Origin: an uncultured Lachnospiraceae bacterium
GTDB taxonomy: Bacteria > Bacillota > Clostridia > Lachnospirales > Lachnospiraceae
Length of the DNA stretch: 12,216 nucleotides
Direction: 5' to 3'
Assembly (NCBI GenBank): GCA_946549155.1
Contig: CAMNQN010000092.1
Coordinates: 1 to 12,216 of the forward strand
This document shows, piece by piece, positions 7,178 through 12,216 of the stretch. The notes below the pieces were generated by a model. It saw nothing but the letters and a program-made list of their open reading frames with translations, was not told where the DNA came from and made no database searches. The position numbers and the translations under genes are program-made. How positions within the stretch are numbered: the first letter of the stretch is position 1; each line of letters starts with the position of its first letter.

Positions 7178-7267
7178 TCCTTTTTTCCTTCGGCCTGGAA
7201 ACATCCCGCTGTTTTTCCAGATTCCGGAAACGTCCCGCTGTTTTTCCAGGCCCCGGAAGCATCCTGC
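7178..7267. repeat. 29-bp tandem repeat in the TadB-TadC gap
   Basis: Two near-identical 29-bp units lie at 7197-7225 and 7226-7254, sharing GGAAACxTCCCGCTGTTTTT and CCAG, and differing only at the A/G near the start and in the last bases. A partial third unit starts at 7255 (11 of 13 bases match) and a degenerate half unit precedes at about 7178-7196. The unit length is not divisible by three, which argues that the stretch is not translated in a conserved frame. Confidence 0.75.
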
Positions 7268-7288
7268 CGCTTACACGCTTTCACATGA

Positions 7289-8107
7289 TCATACCTGGAT
7301 ACCCATAATCTTCCTTCCCCAGAAATATGCCAGCAGATACCCCGCGAAGCAGACCGCCATCACCATCATGCCCACCCCGGTTTCGTACATAGGATCCAGG
7401 AAGCCCGGCGAGGTCAGCCTCACATACCCAAGAATGAGCAGCGGAATCGCGCTCATCATATCCTGCTCCATCCGTTTTCCAGCCAAGGAGGTATCAATCT
7501 CCTGCTTTGTCTCCTGCTTCTGCTGAATACAGGAAACCGTATTCCGTATGACCGCCATCAGGTCGCCTCCGGTCCGCTTGGCTATGCAGAACACCTCGCC
7601 AAAATTCCGGATATCCTCCACATGGCTTCTCTGTCCCAGGTCCATCAGAAGCGCCTCTATGGTCCGATTCAGACTGAGCTGATTCATAATATACTGAAAT
7701 TCCCGGACAATAAATTCTTCCTGCCCATAAATTTTCTCCAGCTCCGAAACCGCCTCCCGGAAAGCATTCTCCACTGCGTATCCCGCCTGAAGGGAGGTAC
7801 AGACCAACTGCATTCCCGTCAAAAACTGGCTCTGCATGCTCTGCGCCCGCCGCTTTCTTAAGATGTTCTTCCTATCCCTGAAAAATACGGCACACCCGGG
7901 AAGCAGAAGGAAGAACACCGGCAGAGAAGAAAAAAACAAACAGCTGATCACACCGTCCAGTCCCAAATACAAGCCCCCATACACGGCCCATTCCCTGGGG
8001 GAAAAATCATAGCTTCCATAATCCGGCAATCCATGCTCCTTCCTCCCCTCCTTTCCGGATGCAGCTTCTTTTCCCGGCTTTTTCATCATCCCGCCATCAT
8101 ACCTCAC
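7289..8107 (-). CDS. tadB: TadB-like membrane platform protein (T2SSF family)
   Basis: A 272-residue protein. After a polar N-terminus there are hydrophobic segments at about 42-75, then a cytoplasmic helical GspF/TadB-type domain (about 85-225; QFLTGMQLVCTSLQAGYAVENAF and GEVFCIAKRTGGDL are typical) and two C-terminal membrane segments. TadB pairs with TadC to form the inner-membrane platform that the CpaF ATPase drives. It starts with GTG at 8107 behind GGAGAGGAA, 23 bp after the ATPase stop; in-frame ATG-ATG at 8089/8086 is an alternative start. The next gene, TadC, begins after a 128-bp gap with tandem repeats, so this is where the tight packing of the operon loosens. Confidence 0.9.
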   Translation of the reverse strand: MRYDGGMMKKPGKEAASGKEGRKEHGLPDYGSYDFSPREWAVYGGLYLGLDGVISCLFFSSLPVFFLLLPGCAVFFRDRKNILRKRRAQSMQSQFLTGMQLVCTSLQAGYAVENAFREAVSELEKIYGQEEFIVREFQYIMNQLSLNRTIEALLMDLGQRSHVEDIRNFGEVFCIAKRTGGDLMAVIRNTVSCIQQKQETKQEIDTSLAGKRMEQDMMSAIPLLILGYVRLTSPGFLDPMYETGVGMMVMAVCFAGYLLAYFWGRKIMGIQV

Positions 8108-8130
8108 CTTCCTCTCCGATTATCTGCCGC

Positions 8131-9354
8131 TCACACCACGTTTCCTGCCTTCTCCAGCTTCCGTCGGTTTTGCAGTTCATTTCTCCTCACCAGGCTGCCC
8201 AAAATTCTCCCCTGCTCATCCTCACCCTGCTGCTGAAACTCAAACAGCGTACGGGTGACGATTTCCCCCGTCTGGATTTCATACCCAGTAATCTCCAGAA
8301 TCTCCAGCACCTTCCGGCTTTTATCTCTCATACGCCCCAGATGTACCATCAGGTCAATGCCAGAGGCAATCTGGCGGCGAATCGCCGGAATCGGGATTTC
8401 TGTGCTCAAAAGCACCATGGTTTCCAGGCGGCTGAGCATATCCCGGGGACTGTTTCCATGTCCGGTGGACAGGGAGCCGTCGTGACCAGTATTCAGACTC
8501 TGCAGCATATCAATGGTCTCCTCACCGCGGACCTCTCCGACGATAATTCTGTCCGGCCGCATCCTCAAGCTGCATTTGATCAGATCCCGGATCGTAACCT
8601 CATTATCCCCCTCCTCATTGGCTTTCCTGGCCTCCAGGCGCACCAGATTCTGTGCCCCCTGAATCTGCAGCTCCGCATTGTCCTCAATGGTAATAATCCG
8701 CTCCTCCTTGGGAATATAATTGGAGAGCGCATTCAGAAAGGTGGTCTTGCCGGAACCGGTGCCGCCGCTGATAAAAATATTGTATCCGGCCTGCACCAGC
8801 TTCTCCAGAAATTCTGCCGCCTCCCTGGACACGGAGTTCCAACGGATCAGCTGCTCCATGGATATGGGATGATCGGGGAACCGGCGAATCGTGATTGCCG
8901 GACCGTTCAGGGCGATGGGAGCCATAACCACATTAACCCGGGCCCCGTTTTTTAATCGGGCATCCACAATGGAAACCGCCTCATTGGCCACCCGGTTGCA
9001 TCCCGCCACAATCTGCTGCACGATATCCTCCAGCTTTTCCCGGGAGGGAAAGCTTTTTTCCCACCGGGTAATCCGCCCCTGCCGCTCAACAAAGATCCCA
9101 TCTGTCCCATTCACCATAATCTCCGTCACTTCCGGGTCATCCACCAGCTCCTGGAGAATATCCAGTCTCCGCACCGAATTAAACAGCTCCATACGCAGCT
9201 CATTTCGTCTGGACAGCCGCACATAACGCTCCCCGCTGCCTTCCAGAATCAGCTCGTCTATGACCTGATAAATCTCCTCGTCCGACATCTCCCGGTACCG
9301 TTCCAGCCGGGCCATAAGCCGGTCCCGGTATTCCTGAACTTCCTTCTCATTCAC
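8131..9354 (-). CDS. cpaF: CpaF/TadA-type pilus assembly ATPase
   Basis: A 407-residue secretion ATPase of the VirB11/PulE superfamily. An N-terminal helical region is followed by the NTD2 domain (VTEIMVNGTDGIFVE at about 76-90). The ATPase core has Walker A GGTGSGKT at 197-204, the Asp box ITIEDNAEL at 221-229, Walker B-type IIVGEVRGEE at 270-279 and the His box NTGHDGSLSTGH at about 288-299. All catalytic motifs look intact. It hydrolyses ATP to drive Flp assembly through TadB/TadC at the cytoplasmic face. The start is GTG at 9354. An AGGAAGG ribosome site is 10 bases upstream, and an out-of-frame ATG-TGA overlaps the GTG. It lies 25 bp after TadZ. Length and motifs are normal for the family. 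Confidence 0.97.
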   Translation of the reverse strand: MNEKEVQEYRDRLMARLERYREMSDEEIYQVIDELILEGSGERYVRLSRRNELRMELFNSVRRLDILQELVDDPEVTEIMVNGTDGIFVERQGRITRWEKSFPSREKLEDIVQQIVAGCNRVANEAVSIVDARLKNGARVNVVMAPIALNGPAITIRRFPDHPISMEQLIRWNSVSREAAEFLEKLVQAGYNIFISGGTGSGKTTFLNALSNYIPKEERIITIEDNAELQIQGAQNLVRLEARKANEEGDNEVTIRDLIKCSLRMRPDRIIVGEVRGEETIDMLQSLNTGHDGSLSTGHGNSPRDMLSRLETMVLLSTEIPIPAIRRQIASGIDLMVHLGRMRDKSRKVLEILEITGYEIQTGEIVTRTLFEFQQQGEDEQGRILGSLVRRNELQNRRKLEKAGNVV

Positions 9355-9379
9355 ATTATTTACACCTTCCTAACCTGTC

Positions 9380-10393
9380 TCATTTTCCTTCGCTCAGCAG
9401 CCGCCTGACAAAGCTCCCCATGCTGCCGTTCACCATCCGCTCCATGCCATCCTTCCCTCCGAAGTCCCCCCGAAGCTCTGGCAGATGCAGACGCTGAAGC
9501 TTCTCCAGCACATCCTGACAATCCAGCGCGTTCAGATTTTTCTCAAACTGCAAAAGCTTATTTTTCGACACCGTATCCTCCAGCACCGGCATATAAATTC
9601 TCCTGCATTGCCGCAAAATCTGATAGACCTCGTCCACCTGATAGCCCAAATCCAGAATCAGCACCTCATACTCCCCGCAGGCCCCGATCTCCCGCAAAAA
9701 CCAGATCCACTCCTCACAGCGTACATCCCGCAGATCGCAGGAGGAAAACGCCGGCGGAATATAGTCCAGATTCTCAAAGCTCTGAATCATCCCGTTCAGC
9801 TTAAAAATAATATTCCCCTCCTTCTGCCGGGCGAAATAGATCAGATCAGAAAGGTCTGCCCGGTAAACCGTGGAAAAAATCCCCTCAAATCCATGGTAAT
9901 CCTCCAGATTCACATACAGCACCCGCTTCTTCTCCGCCAAAATCTCCCCCAGCGTCAGTGCGAAGGCAGTCTTTCCCACCCGTCCCAGAGGCGAATAAAC
10001 CCCCAGAATCTCCGTTTTCAGCGCCGCACCTGCAAACGCCATGGGCTGACGGCTGGGTACCGCCGCCGCATAATAATTCATCACCTCAGCGATCAGACTG
10101 TCCGATGACTGATACTTATAGACCTGAGGCTCTGTCAAGGCATGTTCCGGCAATTCCCCTTCTGAAAGGATCACAATCCGGTCAATATCCAGATTCTTCA
10201 CCTCGTCACACATAGCCTGCGTGGAAATCAGCAGCAGATCAATATGATTCTTCTTCGCAAATTCCGAAAGGCTGACCAGGTTCGTGAATGCCTGAACATC
10301 GAAGGGCGTACTCTTCCTTTCATTCATGTACTCTGTGAGATTGCAGGCATAACTCTCCTCCAGGTCGCAGATCGCTAATATACTCTTCTTCAT
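9380..10393 (-). CDS. tadZ: TadZ/CpaE-like P-loop protein
   Basis: A 337-residue protein. Residues 1-110 form a receiver-like alpha/beta domain (KSILAICDLEESYACNLTEY at the start) without an obvious complete phosphoacceptor set. Residues 128-337 are a MinD/ParA-type P-loop domain: SPLGRVGKT at 134-142 is the Walker A, and EVLILDLG at 243-250 is the Walker B-type strand. TadZ/CpaE proteins localise the Tad machine and may be ATPases. The deviant lysine that normally opens the MinD/ParA Walker A (KGGxGKT) is missing here; the motif is closer to GxxGRVGKT. ATG at 10393 overlaps the stop of prepilin peptidase 1 by 4 bp (ATGA), so translation is probably coupled. A GGGGGGTG tract lies about 11 bases upstream. 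Confidence 0.88.
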   Translation of the reverse strand: MKKSILAICDLEESYACNLTEYMNERKSTPFDVQAFTNLVSLSEFAKKNHIDLLLISTQAMCDEVKNLDIDRIVILSEGELPEHALTEPQVYKYQSSDSLIAEVMNYYAAAVPSRQPMAFAGAALKTEILGVYSPLGRVGKTAFALTLGEILAEKKRVLYVNLEDYHGFEGIFSTVYRADLSDLIYFARQKEGNIIFKLNGMIQSFENLDYIPPAFSSCDLRDVRCEEWIWFLREIGACGEYEVLILDLGYQVDEVYQILRQCRRIYMPVLEDTVSKNKLLQFEKNLNALDCQDVLEKLQRLHLPELRGDFGGKDGMERMVNGSMGSFVRRLLSEGK

Positions 10394-10893
10394 TTATCAA
10401 TAAACACCCCCCAAAAACAGAACAGGCTGATAAAAACAGGTATGGAAAAATAAAGGCTCCCTTCCTCGTCCTTCGGCTGCATATAAGGACTCCACTGCCT
10501 TGTCTGTAAATACTGAAACACATAATCCCGGAAATAATGGATACGCTTGAAAAAAATACGTCTTTTGAACAGTAACGCGACAGCAATCGCGCCGCCGATC
10601 AGAAATGTGTAAATGATACACAGAAAACCTTGAAACGGTCCCAGAAATCCTCCGATGACAGAAAGCAGCTTAATATCCCCTGCTCCCATCATGCGGAAAT
10701 AATAAAGAAAACCTAACACGGCCACGGGAAAAAGAACACCCGCGCCATAGGCGGCCAGCCCTGCCAGCCGAAAATGACGAACCTGATAAACCAGCCCCAT
10801 CAGCAGTCCCACCACAATCAGTCCGTTGGGTATCCGCCGGTACCTGACATCGTAATAGACCGCTACGCCTACAAGATGCAGCAGAAATAGCAT
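10390..10893 (-). CDS. Prepilin peptidase 1 (A24 family, TadV/CpaA type), first gene of the operon
   Basis: A 167-residue multi-span membrane protein with the two catalytic aspartate motifs of the A24 family: YYDVRYRRIPNG near residues 13-24 and GAGDIK in the middle (MMGAGDIKLLSVIGGFLG). It should remove the leader of Flp and TadE-like prepilins. ATG at 10893 leaves only about 14 residues before the first catalytic Asp, shorter than usual, and the strong AGAGGTG is 17 bases upstream, too far for that ATG. An in-frame AUA lies 15 bases upstream of the ATG, so the true start may be upstream at a non-standard codon. The last segment beyond about residue 130 is hydrophobic and unlike the family core. 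The stop overlaps TadZ by 4 bp. Confidence 0.88.
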   Translation of the reverse strand: MLFLLHLVGVAVYYDVRYRRIPNGLIVVGLLMGLVYQVRHFRLAGLAAYGAGVLFPVAVLGFLYYFRMMGAGDIKLLSVIGGFLGPFQGFLCIIYTFLIGGAIAVALLFKRRIFFKRIHYFRDYVFQYLQTRQWSPYMQPKDEEGSLYFSIPVFISLFCFWGVFIDK

Positions 10894-10937
10894 CTGTAAC
10901 GTTCTTATAGCACCTCTTTTCTTTTATTTATGTTTGT

Positions 10938-10965
10938 ATTATATCACATTTTGGTAGTTTGTAAA
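10938..10965 (-). promoter_or_regulatory. Promoter of the tad operon
   Basis: On the minus strand, TTTACA (10965-10960) is followed by a 16-bp spacer and TATAAT (10943-10938), with TG one base before the -10 (extended -10). Only one of twelve hexamer bases departs from consensus. The predicted start is near 10931, about 38 bases before the ATG at 10893. It lies immediately after the U-tract of the upstream terminator, so the pilus operon is insulated from the IMPase gene. Most likely a sigma-A-type promoter. Confidence 0.8.
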
Positions 10966-10970
10966 CCCCT

Positions 10971-11015
10971 AAAATAAAAAAATTGTTATGGCCAGGTTTC
11001 TTCCGGCCATAACAA
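10971..11015 (-). terminator. Rho-independent terminator of the IMPase-family gene
   Basis: TTGTTATGGCC and its exact complement GGCCATAACAA (10983-10993 and 11005-11015) form an 11-bp perfect stem with an 11-base loop. On the minus strand it is followed by seven T, an A and four T (10982-10971). It begins 13 bp after the IMPase stop codon at 11028. Confidence 0.92.
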
Positions 11016-11027
11016 ATAATTTCCTTT

Positions 11028-11870
11028 TCATTCTCCCTGCGGTTCCAATATCTCCCCCGGCAGATAATCTTCCTCCGCAGCCCCCGCCGACGCGCAAAGG
11101 ATAGAGGAAGGCCCCTGGAAATGCAGGGGATTCCCCTCTATATCCGTCACCCGGCAGCCGCTCTCCATGGCAATCAGCGCTCCTGCGCAGTAATCCCACA
11201 GCCCCAGCCGCAGTTCAAAATAAATCCCCAGTTTCCCCCAAGCACAAAGGCTTAAATCCCAGGCGGCGGTTCCGAACCTGCGCAGGTCCGCTCCCCGCTT
11301 CAGATACTCTCCCGCAATAGCCAGCGATTTTTTACTCAGCTCCGGATAATAGGGCGAGGTGCCGAATTCCACAAGGCTTCTGCTCAAGGGCTCCCTACTG
11401 CAATGAATCTGCTCTCCGTTTAAGCAGGCGCCCCGGCCGCGGACAGCGGAAAACAGCAGCTCCCGGTAGGGATTGTACACCACTCCTATCCAGGGCTCTC
11501 CCTCCCGCAGAAGACCAATGGAAATCACCGACAAATCCAATCCTTGCATAAAATTCATCGTTCCGTCAATGGGATCCACCACAAAGGCATAACCCTCCCG
11601 GTATTCCGGACGGAATTGCTCTGCTCCATCCTCCTCCCCCACAAAATTGGCCTCCGGCAAAATCCGGTGCAGTTCTTCGAAAATAAACGCCTGCACCCGT
11701 TTATCATACTCCGTGACAAAATTTGCGTGGCCGCTTTTCACTGTGGTGTGATTCTCAATCTCCCGCGCCGACAAAATAATTTTCCCTGCATCCCTGGCAA
11801 CCTGCCCAATCGCCTCCGTTAACTGCAGCTCTTCGTCCCTGTTTCCCTGGCAATCCGCCTCTCTTTTCAT
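11028..11870 (-). CDS. Inositol monophosphatase family protein
   Basis: A 280-residue protein with all three metal-site motifs of the IMPase superfamily: GEED at 78-81, DPIDGTMNF at 99-107 and WDYCAG at 225-230. These enzymes are Mg2+-dependent phosphatases of the IMPase/SuhB/CysQ group. The exact substrate (inositol phosphates, PAP or another sugar phosphate) cannot be set from the sequence. The length is normal. ATG at 11870 is preceded by GAGGG at 7 bases. A small hairpin (GGGCT-GAA-AGCCC, 11901-11889) sits in the leader 8-10 bases upstream of that site and might modulate translation. The gene ends in its own terminator, so it is not part of the pilus operon despite the same orientation. 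Confidence 0.93.
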   Translation of the reverse strand: MKREADCQGNRDEELQLTEAIGQVARDAGKIILSAREIENHTTVKSGHANFVTEYDKRVQAFIFEELHRILPEANFVGEEDGAEQFRPEYREGYAFVVDPIDGTMNFMQGLDLSVISIGLLREGEPWIGVVYNPYRELLFSAVRGRGACLNGEQIHCSREPLSRSLVEFGTSPYYPELSKKSLAIAGEYLKRGADLRRFGTAAWDLSLCAWGKLGIYFELRLGLWDYCAGALIAMESGCRVTDIEGNPLHFQGPSSILCASAGAAEEDYLPGEILEPQGE

Positions 11871-11993
11871 TACTCTTCCCTCACTTGCGGGCTTTCAGCC
11901 CTTTCTTTTCCTATCAGTTATCAGCCCAAACTAATGTACCATTAATCTGGCTTTTTAATTAACCTTATAAAATGTCCCCGTCCGACTATAAAC

Positions 11994-11999
11994 ATTATA
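11994..11999 (-). promoter_or_regulatory. Possible -10 element for the IMPase-family gene
   Basis: A perfect TATAAT (11999-11994, minus strand) lies 124 bp upstream of the ATG at 11870. No -35 resembling TTGACA is found at 16-18 bp (best candidate TCATTA), and no TG extension is present, so the assignment is weak. It would give a leader of about 115 bases carrying the small hairpin at 11889-11901. Confidence 0.3.
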
Positions 12000-12026
12000 T
12001 GGAGGATGAAATTATTTAATGACTGC

Positions 12027-12161
12027 TCACAGGAAGCCTCCCGTCCGGGCAGTTACTGTGAAAACAGCGCGATCCGCAGATAGAAACTCTGGTCCTTCCT
12101 GCTCCAATAAATTATATCCATTCATCTGCTTGTACATCATATCTATGTAATATGCTGCCAT
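12027..12161 (-). CDS. Possible 44-codon protein or remnant of a gene tail
   Basis: A minus-strand reading frame of 44 residues, from ATG at 12161 to TGA at 12027. Its composition looks protein-like (begins MAAYYIDMMYKQMNGYN, ends VTARTGGFL), better than the plus-strand frames over the same bases. In the same frame a TAG lies two codons before the ATG, and another minus-strand frame is open from the window edge to about 12115. The stretch could therefore be a small gene, or the frameshifted C-terminal end of a gene beginning outside the window. The ribosome site is poor (TTAGGTA before the ATG). I do not recognise the family. Confidence 0.35.
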   Translation of the reverse strand: MAAYYIDMMYKQMNGYNLLEQEGPEFLSADRAVFTVTARTGGFL

Positions 12162-12216
12162 TACCTAACCCGGATAAACCGGAAAAGTTTTGCATTTCTT
12201 CCACATTTTGAGTACA

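Noticed and set aside
7161..7262. 34-residue N-terminal extension of TadC
   Set aside because: It is encoded by a 29-bp tandem repeat, and the ATG at 7262 has no properly spaced ribosome site.
8059..8955. 298-residue plus-strand open frame
   Set aside because: It runs antisense to the CpaF and TadB genes, whose motifs are intact. It has no ribosome site or domain pattern and follows from the codon bias of the opposite strand.
9485..10108. 207-residue plus-strand open frame
   Set aside because: It is antisense to the TadZ-like gene, has no recognisable motif and lacks a plausible ribosome site.
11889..11912. Plus-strand terminator: GGGCT-TTC-AGCCC followed by T-rich sequence
   Set aside because: The stem is only 5 bp, and no plus-strand gene ends nearby; it is more likely a small leader hairpin of the IMPase gene.
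12018..12149. 43-codon plus-strand frame beginning ATGACTGCTCACAGG
   Set aside because: Its GGAGG is about 13 bases away, the composition is poor, and the minus-strand frame over the same bases looks more protein-like.

Overview
The window is almost entirely one Tad/Flp (type IVc) pilus locus, read on the minus strand (right to left), with an unrelated housekeeping-type gene upstream of it. The organism is most likely a Firmicute of the class Clostridia, probably Lachnospiraceae-like. I infer this from the gene set (Flp1-like pilin, DUF5702, DUF6382-FHA, TadE-like pseudopilins with a GSFTVEA/LTVEAS signature), moderate GC, GGAGG-type ribosome sites and the absence of any secretin or outer-membrane pilotin gene, as expected for a single-membrane cell. 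Genus and species cannot be called from this sequence.

Layout from right to left (direction of transcription). 12216-11871: a possible 44-codon ORF or gene tail, then the leader of an inositol-monophosphatase-family gene (11870-11028), which ends in a clear Rho-independent terminator (10971-11015). Directly behind the U-tract is a near-consensus promoter (TTTACA, 16 bp, TATAAT with extended -10) that starts the pilus operon: prepilin peptidase 1 (10893-10390), TadZ/CpaE-like P-loop protein (10393-9380), CpaF/TadA ATPase (9354-8131), TadB (8107-7289), TadC (7160-5748), Flp pilin (5707-5540), DUF5702 pseudopilin-like protein (5460-3898), TadE-like protein with two Cys/His modules (3698-2898), prepilin peptidase 2 (2779-2366), a second TadE-like protein (2251-1706) and a DUF6382-FHA membrane protein (1655-72). 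No terminator is visible in bases 1-71, so the operon may continue past the left edge.

How the parts fit: CpaF would power assembly through the TadB/TadC membrane platform, TadZ would position the machine, the prepilin peptidases would mature Flp and the TadE-like pseudopilins, and the FHA protein could couple the system to Ser/Thr phosphorylation.

The genes at the 5' end are tightly packed (a 4-bp overlap and gaps of about 25 bp). From TadB onward the gaps grow and carry structure: a 29-bp tandem repeat before TadC, a 26-bp inverted repeat enclosing 116 bp before the first TadE-like gene, and a promoter-like site bracketed by two DnaA-box-like 9-mers before prepilin peptidase 2. These three intergenic structures, and the double Cys/His module on a pseudopilin, are the most unusual things here. 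I see no mobile element gene, CRISPR array, tRNA or rRNA.
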